NCBI RefSeq assembly: GCF_016238445.1
Contig: NZ_JABANU010000001.1
Span: forward strand, 62,001 to 126,000
Reading direction: 5' to 3'
DNA from: Staphylococcus canis
GTDB lineage: Bacteria; Bacillota; Bacilli; Staphylococcales; Staphylococcaceae
DNA: 64,000 bases
Shown here: positions 1-9,347 of the stretch, one piece after another
How positions within the stretch are numbered: position 1 is the first letter of the stretch
How the letters are laid out: each line of letters begins with the position of its first letter
Notes under the pieces: model-generated
What the model saw: the letters and a program-made list of their open reading frames with translations, nothing else
Told to the model about the DNA's origin: nothing
The model's database searches: none
Made by a program: the position numbers and the translations under genes

Positions 1-869
1 TTTTAATTGGTCCATCGGGGTCAGGTAAAACGACAACAATGAAAATGATTAATCGACTCATTCCATTATCTGAAGGTTATATTTATTTTAAGGATCGACC
101 AATTAGTGATTACTCTGTATATGAGATGCGTTGGGATATGGGATATGTTTTACAACAAATCGCACTTTTCCCACATATGACAATACGTGATAATATTGCT
201 CAAGTGCCTATGATGAAGGGATGGAGTAAAGAGAAAATAGATCAACGTATTGATGAGCTACTAGATATGGTTGGTTTAGATCCTAAACAATTTAGAGACC
301 GTAAACCAGAAGAATTATCAGGAGGCCAACGTCAGCGTGTGGGTGTTGTACGTGCTTTAGCTGCAGATCCACCTGTGATATTAATGGATGAGCCTTTTAG
401 TGCGCTCGATCCAATCACAAGAGCAAAACTACAAGATGATTTGTTACAATTACAAGATAAAATTAAAAAGACGATTGTATTTGTAACACATGATATCGAA
501 GAAGCGTTTCGTTTAGGGGATCGTATTTGTTTACTAAACCAAGGACATGTCGAACAAATTGGAACACCGAATGATTTTATAAAAAATCCTAAAAATGATT
601 TTGTTCGAGAGTTTCTTGGAGATACAACACGTATTGTGATGAATCACTTTACTTTAGGAAAGATTGCTGAATTAGTGGGACAGCCTTTAACAGCAGATGA
701 AAATCCAAATTATCCAGTTGTTGATCAAGCGAATAAGATTAGCGATGTATACCGGGAACTTGTGTCTCATGAAGGCGTCATCGTTGCTTTAGAGGAACGA
801 CACTGGTTATTAACGAGACAAGATATTTTCAAATTCTTATCTCAAAGTAAGGCTGGTGAACTTGTATGA
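1..869 (+). CDS. Osmoprotectant ABC transporter ATP-binding subunit (OpuCA/OpuBA type), 5' truncated
   Basis: This is the ATPase subunit of a glycine betaine/carnitine/choline-type importer. The window begins inside the gene: the reading frame is open from base 3 and already encodes the Walker A motif GPSGSGKT at 9-32, so the true start lies upstream. The signature LSGGQRQRVGVVRAL, Walker B VILMDEPFSALD and the switch histidine in FVTHD follow in order. After about 195 residues comes a tail of roughly 90 residues that resembles one degenerate CBS region; classical OpuCA carries two CBS domains, so this tail looks short. The stop overlaps the next start in an ATGA, which implies translational coupling with the fused permease/binding protein. 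The family assignment is firm. The exact substrate is inference. Confidence 0.9.
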   Translation, partial: LIGPSGSGKTTTMKMINRLIPLSEGYIYFKDRPISDYSVYEMRWDMGYVLQQIALFPHMTIRDNIAQVPMMKGWSKEKIDQRIDELLDMVGLDPKQFRDRKPEELSGGQRQRVGVVRALAADPPVILMDEPFSALDPITRAKLQDDLLQLQDKIKKTIVFVTHDIEEAFRLGDRICLLNQGHVEQIGTPNDFIKNPKNDFVREFLGDTTRIVMNHFTLGKIAELVGQPLTADENPNYPVVDQANKISDVYRELVSHEGVIVALEERHWLLTRQDIFKFLSQSKAGELV

Positions 870-2383
870 ATACATTCTTAAATACACTTAATGAACGTAA
901 AGGTGAGTTGTTGACGACTTTAGTTGAGCATATTCAACTTTCATTTATAGCACTTTTAATTGCAGTTGTGATTGGTGTACCCCTCGGTATCTTATTGACT
1001 AAAACACGCAAACTTTCTGAAGTGGTCATTAATATCGCAGCTGTATTACAAACAATTCCGTCACTTGCATTATTAGGGTTAATGATTCCATTATTTGGTA
1101 TTGGAAAAGTACCAGCAGTTATTGCATTAGTAGTTTACGCTTTATTACCAATTTTAAGAAATACATATACTGGTATTGTAGGCGTAGATCCATCACTAGT
1201 TGAAGCGGCTAAAGGGATTGGAATGAAACCTACCCGTCGTTTATCTAAAGTAGAATTACCACTTGCGATGCCTGTTATTATGGCAGGGATACGTACGGCG
1301 ATGGTTCTGATTATCGGAACTGCGACACTTGCAGCATTAATTGGTGCAGGTGGTTTAGGTAGTTTGATTTTATTAGGTATTGACCGTAATAACGCGTCAC
1401 TTATTTTAATAGGTGCCATTCCAGCAGCATTACTTGCGATTGTATTCGATATCGTGTTGCGTATTTTAGGTAGAATCTCTTATCGTAAAATGATGATTAC
1501 ATTAGGTGTTATTTTACTCGCAATGTTTTTACTTACAATTGCACCGTTACTAGCGAATAAAGGTGAAAAAATCACGATCGCTGGTAAATTGGGTACAGAA
1601 CCTTCAATTGTTACGAATATGTATAAGATATTAATTGAAGATGAAACGGATAACACAGTAGATGTCAAAGATGGTATGGGTAAAACAACTTTCCTATTTA
1701 ACGCGTTGAAAGCAGACGAAATTGATGGTTATTTGGAATTTACAGGGACAGTTATTGGTGAATTGACTAAAGAAGAATTGAAATCTAAAGATGAAGCTAA
1801 AGTTTATGACCAAGCGAATAAAGGTTTAGCCAAGAAATTCGACATGGAAATGTTAGAACCTATGGCTTACAACAACACATATACATTAGCAGTCAAACGT
1901 CAATTTGCTGAGGAAAATAACCTTAAAACAATTGGAGATTTAAGAAAAGTTGAAGATCAAATTAAACCTGGCTTTACATTAGAATTTAATGACCGTGAAG
2001 ATGGTTATCCTGCAGTAGCAAAAGCGTATAACCTTAACTTACAAGGCATTAAAACAATGGAGCCTAAACTAAGATATCAAGCTATCGAAAGCGGCGATAT
2101 TAATTTGATTGATGCTTATTCAACAGATGCAGAATTAAAACAATATGATATGGTGATATTAAAAGATGACCAAAGTGTCTTCCCTCCATATCAAGGTGCA
2201 CCTTTATTTAAAAAACAATTCATTAAAGATCATCCAGATGTTGTCAAAGCACTCAATAAATTAGAAGGACGCATTACGGATGAAGAGATGCAAGAAATGA
2301 ATTATGAAGTCGCAGAAAAAGGTAAAGATCCTTACGAAGTGGCGAAAGCATATTTAGAAAAACATCATTTAGTTTCTGAATGA
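866..2383 (+). CDS. Osmoprotectant ABC transporter permease fused to substrate-binding domain
   Basis: This 505-residue protein joins an OpuCB-like permease (about residues 1-225, six or so hydrophobic segments) to an OpuCC-like substrate-binding domain (about 235-505). The permease carries the EAA-type cytoplasmic loop EAAKGIGMKPTRRLSKVELP near residues 113-132, the contact for the ATPase. The binding domain begins after a last hydrophobic segment at about 210-230 and lacks its own signal peptide, so it is tethered outside the membrane. Such fusions are typical of the OpuC-like system that sits before hisC in staphylococci. A strong terminator follows at once, so the two transporter genes end the operon. 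Role: compatible-solute uptake under osmotic stress. The ligand is not shown by the sequence. Confidence 0.92.
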   Translation: MNTFLNTLNERKGELLTTLVEHIQLSFIALLIAVVIGVPLGILLTKTRKLSEVVINIAAVLQTIPSLALLGLMIPLFGIGKVPAVIALVVYALLPILRNTYTGIVGVDPSLVEAAKGIGMKPTRRLSKVELPLAMPVIMAGIRTAMVLIIGTATLAALIGAGGLGSLILLGIDRNNASLILIGAIPAALLAIVFDIVLRILGRISYRKMMITLGVILLAMFLLTIAPLLANKGEKITIAGKLGTEPSIVTNMYKILIEDETDNTVDVKDGMGKTTFLFNALKADEIDGYLEFTGTVIGELTKEELKSKDEAKVYDQANKGLAKKFDMEMLEPMAYNNTYTLAVKRQFAEENNLKTIGDLRKVEDQIKPGFTLEFNDREDGYPAVAKAYNLNLQGIKTMEPKLRYQAIESGDINLIDAYSTDAELKQYDMVILKDDQSVFPPYQGAPLFKKQFIKDHPDVVKALNKLEGRITDEEMQEMNYEVAEKGKDPYEVAKAYLEKHHLVSE

Positions 2384-2397
2384 TACTAAGACGATTT

Positions 2398-2440
2398 AGA
2401 CGAGAACAGAATCGATAAGACGGTTGTTCTCGTCTTTATT
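2398..2440 (+). terminator. Intrinsic terminator after the osmoprotectant transporter
   Basis: AGACGAGAACA at 2398-2408 is perfectly complementary to TGTTCTCGTCT at 2425-2435, an 11-bp stem followed by TTATTGTTATT. Confidence 0.85.
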
Positions 2441-2465
2441 GTTATTATAGATTTCGGCAAAATAC

Positions 2466-2494
2466 TAGAGTTTTAATATTCATAGCGTTATAAT
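2466..2494 (+). promoter_or_regulatory. Probable sigma-A promoter of hisC
   Basis: A perfect TATAAT lies at 2489-2494. Seventeen bases upstream is TAGAGT (2466-2471), a weak -35 with three matches. It sits between the upstream terminator and the hisC ribosome-binding site. Confidence 0.5.
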
Positions 2495-2537
2495 GGGTGG
2501 TATATTCTAAATTTTCAGATTCATAGGAGGGAGATTA

Positions 2538-3587
2538 ATGAAATCTCAAATTAAGCAGTTAAAAGCATATCAACCGGGCTTATCTCCCGAGGCGTTAAAA
2601 AAGAAATATCATATCGAAGGTGATTTACATAAATTAGCATCTAATGAGAATGTTTACGGTCCTTCACCAAAAGTAGAAAAAGCAATGAGTAAAGCCGTAA
2701 ATGAACTTTATTTGTATCCAGAACCGAATGCGCCTGAATTACAAGAAGCTGTTGCAAATCATTATGGAGTAAATCAAAATCAAATCCTATTTGGTTCAGG
2801 TTTAGATGAAATGATTTTAATTATTTCTCGTGCATTATTAGCGAATGACGAAAAAATGGTTACGAGTCAAGCAACATTTGGTCAATATAAGCAAAATGCG
2901 ATTATCGAAAATGCTAATATTGTAGAAGTTCCACTCAAAGATGGTTTCTTTGATTTAGACGGTATCTTAAATGAAATAGATGACCAAACGGAATTAGTAT
3001 GGATTTGTAATCCAAATAACCCTAGCGGGACTTACCATAATCAACAAGAGATTGAAGCATTTTTAGATAAAGTACCGTCACGTGTTACAGTAATTTTTGA
3101 TGAAGCTTATGCTGAATATGCAACAGCTTCAGATTATCCAGATACAGTAGCTTTACTCAATAAATATCCAAATATCGCAATGCTTCGTACTTTTTCTAAA
3201 GCGTATGCACTTGCTGGTTTACGTGTAGGATATCTCATTGGACAACCTGAATTAGTTGAACAATTAAATGTGTTACGCCCACCATTTAACATTACACGTG
3301 TTTCAGAACAAGCTGCAATTGCTGCAATAAATGATCAAGCACATCTTAAAAAAGCAGTAGAGACGAACCATGAAGAAAGAGAAAAATTCAAGAATCTTGA
3401 TACGTCATTGAAAATTTATCCTTCTCAAACTAATTTTGTATTTATAGAAACAGATCAAGTGCAAGCGTTAAGTGATTCACTTTTAAAACGTGGCATTATT
3501 GCACGTGATTTTCCAAATGGTATCCGTATTACTTTAGGATATCCTGCACAAAATGAAACGATTAGAGAAGTGTTAGCACAATTTTAA
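2538..3587 (+). CDS. hisC: Histidinol-phosphate aminotransferase (solitary hisC)
   Basis: A fold-type I PLP aminotransferase of 349 residues. It contains the HisC landmarks SNEN (35-38), CNPNNPSGT (158-166), FDEAYAEY with the pyridine-binding Asp188, and TFSKAYALAGLRVGY with the Schiff-base Lys221. It converts histidinol phosphate and 2-oxoglutarate to imidazole-acetol phosphate and glutamate. No other histidine gene is nearby; the gene stands alone between terminators with its own promoter and a strong TAGGAGGGAG ribosome-binding site. Solitary HisC proteins often also act on aromatic amino acids, so aromatic transamination is an alternative role. The family call is secure. The in vivo substrate is less so. 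Confidence 0.9.
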   Translation: MKSQIKQLKAYQPGLSPEALKKKYHIEGDLHKLASNENVYGPSPKVEKAMSKAVNELYLYPEPNAPELQEAVANHYGVNQNQILFGSGLDEMILIISRALLANDEKMVTSQATFGQYKQNAIIENANIVEVPLKDGFFDLDGILNEIDDQTELVWICNPNNPSGTYHNQQEIEAFLDKVPSRVTVIFDEAYAEYATASDYPDTVALLNKYPNIAMLRTFSKAYALAGLRVGYLIGQPELVEQLNVLRPPFNITRVSEQAAIAAINDQAHLKKAVETNHEEREKFKNLDTSLKIYPSQTNFVFIETDQVQALSDSLLKRGIIARDFPNGIRITLGYPAQNETIREVLAQF

Positions 3588-3605
3588 TATTGTAACTTAT
3601 CATTT

Positions 3606-3646
3606 ACCGAGTGCTGAATGAACTTTTAAAGCGCTCGGTTTTATCT
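3606..3646 (+). terminator. hisC terminator
   Basis: ACCGAGTGCT (3606-3615) pairs with AGCGCTCGGT (3630-3639), with one G-U pair, followed by TTTATCTTT. Confidence 0.75.
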
Positions 3647-3728
3647 TTCTGACGCTAAGATGAGTTCGTGGTAAAGTTTATAAGCTTTGATATAATGTAA
3701 ACTAAGTATACAAAGTAGGAGAGATAGC

Positions 3729-4268
3729 ATGAGACAATCGATAGGAATTGATATGGACGAAGTGTTAGCAGATACACTAGGTTCAATCATAGATGCGTTA
3801 AACGAACGTACGCAATTAGGCATCAAAATCCAAGATCTTATAGGTGGAAAGATTTATGATATCATGCCAGAACATGAAGCGGAAATTAGAGATATTTTAG
3901 CTTCAGAAGGATTTTTTAGACATTTAAAAGTCAAAGAAGGTGCACAAGAGGTCGTACAAAAACTCGCGCAACATTATGATATTTATATTGTGACAGCAGC
4001 AATGGATGTGCCTACATCGTTTCGTGATAAATACGACTGGTTATTAGAACATTTCCCATTTTTAGATACTCAACAATTTGTATTTTGCGGACGTAAAAAC
4101 ATCGTTGCTACTGATTACCTTATTGATGATAATCCAAAGCAGTTAGGCATTCACACGGGTAAGCCACTGATGTTTAGTGCGCCACACAACGAAAATAACA
4201 CAGACTTTGAACGTTTAAATGATTGGAAAGAAGTAGAAGCCTACTTTTTAGATGATACAAAACAATAA
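3729..4268 (+). CDS. 5'(3')-deoxyribonucleotidase, HAD superfamily
   Basis: A 179-residue HAD-type phosphatase of the 5'(3')-deoxyribonucleotidase family (NT5C-like). The nucleophile motif is IDMDEVLAD near the N terminus (Asp8 and Asp10), and the acidic C-terminal motif is [10 protein letters not shown]. Enzymes of this family dephosphorylate deoxynucleoside monophosphates and help balance dNTP pools in the cytosol. A TATAAT box lies at 3691-3696 and a GTAGGAGAG ribosome-binding site precedes the ATG. It is a single-gene unit, with a terminator before it and a convergent terminator after it. The precise nucleotide preference is not visible. Confidence 0.85.
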   Translation: MRQSIGIDMDEVLADTLGSIIDALNERTQLGIKIQDLIGGKIYDIMPEHEAEIRDILASEGFFRHLKVKEGAQEVVQKLAQHYDIYIVTAAMDVPTSFRDKYDWLLEHFPFLDTQQFVFCGRKNIVATDYLIDDNPKQLGIHTGKPLMFSAPHNENNTDFERLNDWKEVEAYFLDDTKQ

Positions 4269-4286
4269 CATCATAATTAAATTATA

Positions 4287-4331
4287 AAAAGCAGTATCAG
4301 CAAGCTATTAAGTTATGCTGATACTGCTTTT
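4287..4331. terminator. Bidirectional terminator between convergent genes
   Basis: AAAAGCAGTATCAGCA (4287-4302) is perfectly complementary to TGCTGATACTGCTTTT (4316-4331). The A-run and T-run at the two ends let it work on both strands, for the nucleotidase and for the lipid kinase. Confidence 0.88.
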
Positions 4332-4332
4332 A

Positions 4333-5250
4333 TTACTCAGGTAATGCGGTTAAAAGACGTACAGCATTAGGTACAACTTCTAGTGTAATTGGTGTTGTGA
4401 TGTTAATCTCACCATCAACATCTACACTCATTTCCGGATCTGTTTTCATCGTAATCTTGTGACTTGGAATAAATTGAATATTTTCTGGGATCTCATTCCA
4501 TGTCATACTATCTTTTAAGCTAAATAAGTCTTTAAGAATACTAATACTGTGCGAATTAAAAATAAATGTCTCAAGCTGACCATCAGAAGGTGATATTTCA
4601 GACATTGGGACTTTAGTTCCTCCAATGAAACGACCATTTGCGATTAAAATCATCGCAGTTGTTCCAGTATAAGTTTCGCCATCTATCTCAAGATGATATT
4701 CGAATTCAATAGGATTCGCTAATGTTTTTAAAGTAGAAGTGACATAACTTAACTTACCGAAAATATCTTTTGATTTACCTTCAACATTTTCAGCATTTTG
4801 AACCATTAATCCAACACCAGCAAAGTTTAATGCATAGCGATCGCCAATCTTAATCACATCATAAGATTCAGGTGTTGCACTTAGTAAATCCTCGCTAGCT
4901 TGCCCTGCTTTAGGCGATAAATTCAATGTTTTAGCGAAATCATTAAAAGTACCACCAGGTATAACACCAATAGGAATATCCAACTCATTTTGAAGTACAC
5001 CATTTATCAGTTCGTTGACTGTACCATCCCCACCTAAAATAAATAAAACATCTATATTTTCTGGATTTTGATTTTCTTTAATTTCACGACAATATTTCTC
5101 GATATCACCTTCATTTTCACTTAATTGAATCGAGAAGCGTTGACAAAGTTGTGTTAGTGCAGTAGTTACTTCTCCAAGTCCTTCATGAATCTTGTTAAGA
5201 CCACTGTGTTGGTGATAAAAGAGTAGGCCATGCTTATAACGATGTGCCAT
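4333..5250 (-). CDS. Diacylglycerol/lipid kinase family protein (YegS/DgkB/BmrU)
   Basis: A 305-residue soluble lipid kinase of the DAGK catalytic family. ILGGDGTVNE with the invariant GGDGT at residues 73-77 and the nucleotide loop IPGGTFNDFA near 98-106 are both present. Family members phosphorylate diacylglycerol or related lipids at the inner membrane face; DgkB recycles diacylglycerol released during lipoteichoic acid synthesis. It cannot be decided from sequence whether this copy is the main DgkB or a paralogue of unknown substrate, so no symbol is given. It is transcribed alone on the minus strand and ends in a shared convergent terminator. Confidence 0.82.
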   Translation of the reverse strand: MAHRYKHGLLFYHQHSGLNKIHEGLGEVTTALTQLCQRFSIQLSENEGDIEKYCREIKENQNPENIDVLFILGGDGTVNELINGVLQNELDIPIGVIPGGTFNDFAKTLNLSPKAGQASEDLLSATPESYDVIKIGDRYALNFAGVGLMVQNAENVEGKSKDIFGKLSYVTSTLKTLANPIEFEYHLEIDGETYTGTTAMILIANGRFIGGTKVPMSEISPSDGQLETFIFNSHSISILKDLFSLKDSMTWNEIPENIQFIPSHKITMKTDPEMSVDVDGEINITTPITLEVVPNAVRLLTALPE

Positions 5251-5322
5251 TACAATTCCCTCTTTCTTATATTTTATGATTATCTATATACCATTTTATG
5301 TGTTTCTTTAATCATTTTTCTC

Positions 5323-5355
5323 AAAAAAAGACACCATCTTTTTCAAGATGATGCC
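5323..5355 (-). terminator. Terminator of the first POT transporter gene
   Basis: Read on the minus strand, GGCATCATCTT and AAGATGGTGTC form a stem around a short A-rich loop and are followed by seven T residues (plus-strand A-run at 5323-5329). Confidence 0.8.
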
Positions 5356-5374
5356 TTATTTTAACATGAAATAA

Positions 5375-6871
5375 TTATAGTTTCATTGCTTTTAAAATGA
5401 GTGGTGAACCTAGAACCACTAAAATAGCTACAACTACAGCAATCCCACCGATAATTCCGAAATAATTTTGATCTCCAACGATAGGTTGTAATTTAACCAA
5501 TTGAGCGTTAATTGCTTGAGCTGTCGCATTTGTTAATAGCCATAAACTCATCATTTGAGAGTTGAATACTTTTGGAGCAAGTTTTACTGCAGAACTACTA
5601 CCAGTTGGTGATATACATAATTCTCCGATTACGCAAATGAAATATGACAATACAATCCACATAAACCAAATATCACGATTATCATGGAAGAATATAACAC
5701 CCATCATGAGTAAGAATGACAGGCCGGCTAATAATAAACCTAAAGCAAATTTAATTGGGAGGCTTGGTTCAAATCGACCAAGTCTGCGCCACAACCATGA
5801 AATTACAGGTGCGAATAAAACGATAAATAGCGGGTTGATAGACTGGAACCATGTGACTGGAAATACACCGCTAAATCCTAAAATATTAAAAGTTAAGTCA
5901 GCTTTTTCATCTGCATAAACGTTAAGTACGTTTGCCCCTTGTTCTTGAATCGACCAGAATATAACACCTACGATAAATAGCGGGATAAACGCAATAACAC
6001 GTGAACGTTCAACAGGTGTTGTTTCTTTACTTGAAATCATAATTACAAAATATGTAATAGGAAGGATTAATCCTAAAATTAAAACAACAAGACTAACTAA
6101 GTTAAATGACAATGTATTTGTCAGAGACGTGATAACAAGCGCAATAAGAATTACTGCAGCAATTCCACCGAAAATAAGAGTATACTTTTTCTTTTCACTT
6201 GCACTCAATGGGTTTGGTGCGTGAATTCCAATTCTTCCTAAATTTTTTCGGTTAAAAGCTAAGTAAACAAGTAATGACAATGCCATTCCAATTGCAGCAA
6301 TTAAAAAACCACCATGAAAATGACCAGTTGCTCTAAAATGGTCTAAGATTAATGGTGATACAAATGCTCCCATGTTAACCGCCATATAGAAAATAACAAA
6401 TCCTGAATCAATTCGATTATCGCCTTCAGGATACAATCTACCTACAATATTAGAAATGTTAGGTTTCATTAAACCAGAACCAACAATAATAAAGAACATT
6501 GAGAATAGTAAACCTGTTAATGCAAAAGGTAAACTTAAAACAACATGACCAATGATGATGAGAAAGGCACCGTATACCATTGAACGGCGTGTACCTAGTA
6601 TTCGGTCGGCAATCCATCCTCCTAAAATAGAGGTCATGAAAATAAGTGATCCGTATATTGACATTAACGATTGTGCGAACGTTTTTTCAAGACCTAGTCC
6701 ACCTTGTGCAACGCTATAGTAAATGTAGTAGATGAGTAACGCGCGCATACCATAATAGCTGAATCGTTCCCAAAACTCTACAGTATATAAAACACCCAAA
6801 CCACGAGGGTGTCCGAAGAAGCCTTTTTGAGGAATTTCCTGCACGGCTTTTTCGTGTGATAATTCAGACAT
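5375..6871 (-). CDS. POT-family proton-dependent di/tripeptide transporter (copy 1)
   Basis: A 498-residue major-facilitator protein with 12-14 hydrophobic segments. The POT motif is at 31-42 (VEFWERFSYYGM), containing the proton- and peptide-coupling pattern ExxERFxYY (Glu32, Glu35, Arg36, Tyr39, Tyr40). DtpT-type transporters import di- and tripeptides using the proton gradient. The next gene upstream on the same strand is a second POT gene with the same organisation, separated by 237 bp that contains its own terminator, so the copies are probably transcribed separately. The ribosome-binding site AGAGAGG precedes the ATG. Substrate range cannot be read from the sequence. One of the two is presumably the orthologue of staphylococcal DtpT. 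Confidence 0.9.
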   Translation of the reverse strand: MSELSHEKAVQEIPQKGFFGHPRGLGVLYTVEFWERFSYYGMRALLIYYIYYSVAQGGLGLEKTFAQSLMSIYGSLIFMTSILGGWIADRILGTRRSMVYGAFLIIIGHVVLSLPFALTGLLFSMFFIIVGSGLMKPNISNIVGRLYPEGDNRIDSGFVIFYMAVNMGAFVSPLILDHFRATGHFHGGFLIAAIGMALSLLVYLAFNRKNLGRIGIHAPNPLSASEKKKYTLIFGGIAAVILIALVITSLTNTLSFNLVSLVVLILGLILPITYFVIMISSKETTPVERSRVIAFIPLFIVGVIFWSIQEQGANVLNVYADEKADLTFNILGFSGVFPVTWFQSINPLFIVLFAPVISWLWRRLGRFEPSLPIKFALGLLLAGLSFLLMMGVIFFHDNRDIWFMWIVLSYFICVIGELCISPTGSSSAVKLAPKVFNSQMMSLWLLTNATAQAINAQLVKLQPIVGDQNYFGIIGGIAVVVAILVVLGSPLILKAMKL

Positions 6872-7049
6872 TTTATACCAACCTCTCTAGCAACATATAA
6901 AGTATAATAGCAAGTTTACTCCTAAAAGTTTTTAATTTCAATGATTTGTTTCTAAATATTAAATATATTTTCAATACCTAGATAAAAATAAAGTTGTAAA
7001 CTTTCAATTATGATAAATTAAGAAACTTTAATTAAAATTTGTGAAAGAT

Positions 7050-7092
7050 AAAAGGTTAGGATGATGACAATAATTGCCTTCATCCTAACCTT
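7050..7092. terminator. Palindromic terminator downstream of the second POT gene
   Basis: AAAGGTTAGGATGA (7051-7064) faces TCATCCTAACCTT (7080-7092). On the minus strand it is followed by a short TTTATC tract, so it is a strong stem with a modest T-run. It lies just downstream of the minus-strand gene that ends at 7109. Confidence 0.65.
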
Positions 7093-7108
7093 GATAAATG
7101 AAATATAA

Positions 7109-8620
7109 TTAGTTGACCCCAGCCATAAGTTTTTTAATAAATGGTGTAAGTACAAAGAGTAAAACACCAATACCTACAGCAATGAGTCCTGAATATAAGA
7201 AATAATTGTTAGCACTAATATTTGTATAAACTTCTACCATTTGAGCATTGATACCTTGAGCCATCGCATTTGATAAGAACCAAACACTCATCATTTGTGA
7301 TGTAAAGGCTTCAGGTGCTAATTTTGTAGATGTTGATAGTCCTATAGGTGATAAACATAGTTCACCTAGCGTAACAATTAAAAAGCTTATAACTAACCAG
7401 AATGGATTAATTAAAGTAACTTCTCCTGATAGTGGTACTACCATAATAAGATACGAAATACCGGCTAAAAACACCCCAATTGCAAACTTCATTACTGTTG
7501 GTGGATTAAAACGTCCTAGTTTAACCCACATAATTGAGAATAATGGTGCGAGAATAATAATAAATAATGGATTTAAAGATTGGAACCAAGCTGGTGGTAT
7601 ATTAAAATCAATAGCGCCACCGGTAACTTTCGCTAAACTTAATTGTGTTTTTGTATCTGCAAATTGCGCAAGTACTGTAGAACCTTGTTCTTGAATCATC
7701 CAAAAAGCAACCGACGCAATGAATAAAGGAATATAGGCATAAACACGTTTTCGTTCATGTGCCTGAGTTTTACGACTTGTAATCATTTTAGCAAAGAAGA
7801 ATAAAGGTAATACAACACCTAAAAATGTAATAAAATCAGCAAATACTGTGATTGTCATTTTGCCCATTGAAGCTAATACAGCACATACGATGCCAATAAT
7901 CACTAAAACAATAAGTGTGATTTTAATCAATTTTGAACGTTCTTCGCGTGTCAGTGGATCAGGTACTTCTAACCCAGCTAAACCTAAATATTTTTTATTT
8001 GTAACAAAATAAATTAAAAGTCCTAAAAACATACCTACAGCAGCAATCGCAAATCCAGCATGAAAACCTACATTAACTTGTGTCCAACCGATGATAAGTG
8101 GTGAAATTAAAGCACCAAGGTTAATAGACATATAGAAAATCGTGAATGCAGAGTCCATACGAGGATCATTTTTTTCGTATAATAATCCAACAGTAGATGA
8201 AATATTAGGCTTTAACAACCCTGTCCCAATAATTAAAAAGAGTAAAGCAATCAGTAAAATTGCAAAACTATTCGGTAATGCTAGTAATATATGACCAATC
8301 ATAATCAAAATACCACCATAAAAGAGTGCATGGCGTGTTCCAGTGATACGGTCAGCTATCCATCCCCCAATGACACCACTCATATATACAAGTGCACCGT
8401 AAATTGAAACAATTTGAAGTGCGACGCCTTGGTCTATCCCAAAGCCACCTTTAGCTACTGAGTAATATATGTAGTAAGCGAGTATTGCTTTCATACCATA
8501 GTAACTAAAACGCTCCCAAAATTCAGTGAAAAATAAAGTGCTTAGACCTTTTGGGTGCCCAAAAAAGCCTTTACGAGGGATACTATCAAGTATTTCCGCT
8601 CTAGTATAATGCTTGCTCAT
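7109..8620 (-). CDS. POT-family proton-dependent di/tripeptide transporter (copy 2)
   Basis: A 503-residue paralogue of the adjacent POT gene. It has the same FTEFWERFSYYGM signature (Glu33, Glu36, Arg37, Tyr40, Tyr41), the same IQEQGSTVL stretch in the second half and the same LGELCLSPIGLS segment near the end. The two proteins align along their whole length but differ at many positions, so the duplication is not recent. It has its own upstream region of 192 bp and its own downstream hairpin. The function is proton-driven uptake of small peptides; division of labour between the copies is inference. Confidence 0.9.
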   Translation of the reverse strand: MSKHYTRAEILDSIPRKGFFGHPKGLSTLFFTEFWERFSYYGMKAILAYYIYYSVAKGGFGIDQGVALQIVSIYGALVYMSGVIGGWIADRITGTRHALFYGGILIMIGHILLALPNSFAILLIALLFLIIGTGLLKPNISSTVGLLYEKNDPRMDSAFTIFYMSINLGALISPLIIGWTQVNVGFHAGFAIAAVGMFLGLLIYFVTNKKYLGLAGLEVPDPLTREERSKLIKITLIVLVIIGIVCAVLASMGKMTITVFADFITFLGVVLPLFFFAKMITSRKTQAHERKRVYAYIPLFIASVAFWMIQEQGSTVLAQFADTKTQLSLAKVTGGAIDFNIPPAWFQSLNPLFIIILAPLFSIMWVKLGRFNPPTVMKFAIGVFLAGISYLIMVVPLSGEVTLINPFWLVISFLIVTLGELCLSPIGLSTSTKLAPEAFTSQMMSVWFLSNAMAQGINAQMVEVYTNISANNYFLYSGLIAVGIGVLLFVLTPFIKKLMAGVN

Positions 8621-8752
8621 TAAAAAAGTCCCCCTAATATCTTCAAGTTAAAACTATTTTATACCTATTGTTAAAATTAAACAAGAAAATTCTGAAAAGA
8701 AAATTTTCGAGTGTAAAAGTAAAATTATATATTTTTTATTTACAGTAGTAGA

Positions 8753-8797
8753 TAAAAAACACCCTTAAAGTTATCATAAGACATTGCTTTAAGGGTG
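8753..8797 (-). terminator. queF terminator
   Basis: On the minus strand CACCCTTAAAG and CTTTAAGGGTG (plus 8760-8770 and 8787-8797) form an 11-bp perfect stem followed by TTTTTTATC. Confidence 0.88.
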
Positions 8798-8812
8798 CGT
8801 ATATATCATTGA

Positions 8813-9313
8813 TTAACGGTTATCTACTTTTTCTGGGTATAAATCATGGTTAATGAGTCGATGTTCAGCCATCTTTTCATATTTAGTATCAGGACGCCCA
8901 TAGTTTGTGTATGGGTCAATAGAAATGCCACCACGAGGCGTGAATTTGCCCCATACTTCAATATAATGAGGATCCATAAGTTCAATTAAATCATTCATGA
9001 TAATATTCATACAATCTTCATGGAAATCACCATGGTTTCTAAAGCTGAATAAATAGAGTTTTAAAGATTTAGATTCGACCATTTTAACATTTGGAATGTA
9101 TGAAATATAGATTGTTGCAAAGTCTGGTTGACCAGTAATCGGACATAGTGATGTGAATTCTGGACAATTAAATTTAACAAAATAGTCACGTCCTTGATGT
9201 TTATTATCGAATGTTTCTAAAACATCAGGGCGATAATCGAAATGATATGTGTTATTTTGATTCCCTAATAATGTGATATCTTGTAATTCTTCTTTTGAAC
9301 GACCTTCAGCCAT
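8813..9313 (-). CDS. queF: NADPH-dependent 7-cyano-7-deazaguanine reductase
   Basis: A 166-residue unimodular QueF of the tunnelling fold. It reduces preQ0 to preQ1 with NADPH in the queuosine tRNA-modification pathway. The catalytic segment is [16 protein letters not shown] with the thioimide-forming Cys57 and general acid Asp64, followed by the QueF motif [20 protein letters not shown] from Glu80. The ribosome-binding site AAGGAGGAC is close to the ATG. The EamA gene lies 34 bp upstream on the same strand, so the two are probably cotranscribed. No preQ1 riboswitch pattern is visible ahead of either gene. Confidence 0.95.
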   Translation of the reverse strand: MAEGRSKEELQDITLLGNQNNTYHFDYRPDVLETFDNKHQGRDYFVKFNCPEFTSLCPITGQPDFATIYISYIPNVKMVESKSLKLYLFSFRNHGDFHEDCMNIIMNDLIELMDPHYIEVWGKFTPRGGISIDPYTNYGRPDTKYEKMAEHRLINHDLYPEKVDNR

Positions 9314-9347
9314 TAAAAAGTCCTCCTTAAAAATTTAAATGAAATCG

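Noticed and set aside
1135-1668. Antisense reading frames over the permease-binding fusion gene
   Set aside because: They lie opposite strongly coding sequence, have no ribosome-binding sites and show no family motifs. The same holds for the other frames opposite nrdE, uvrA, pgk, gapA, eno and rapZ.
9314-9347. Possible preQ1 riboswitch ahead of queF
   Set aside because: The space is only 34 bp and holds a ribosome-binding site. The region before the EamA gene also lacks the C-rich hairpin and A-rich tail of preQ1 aptamers.
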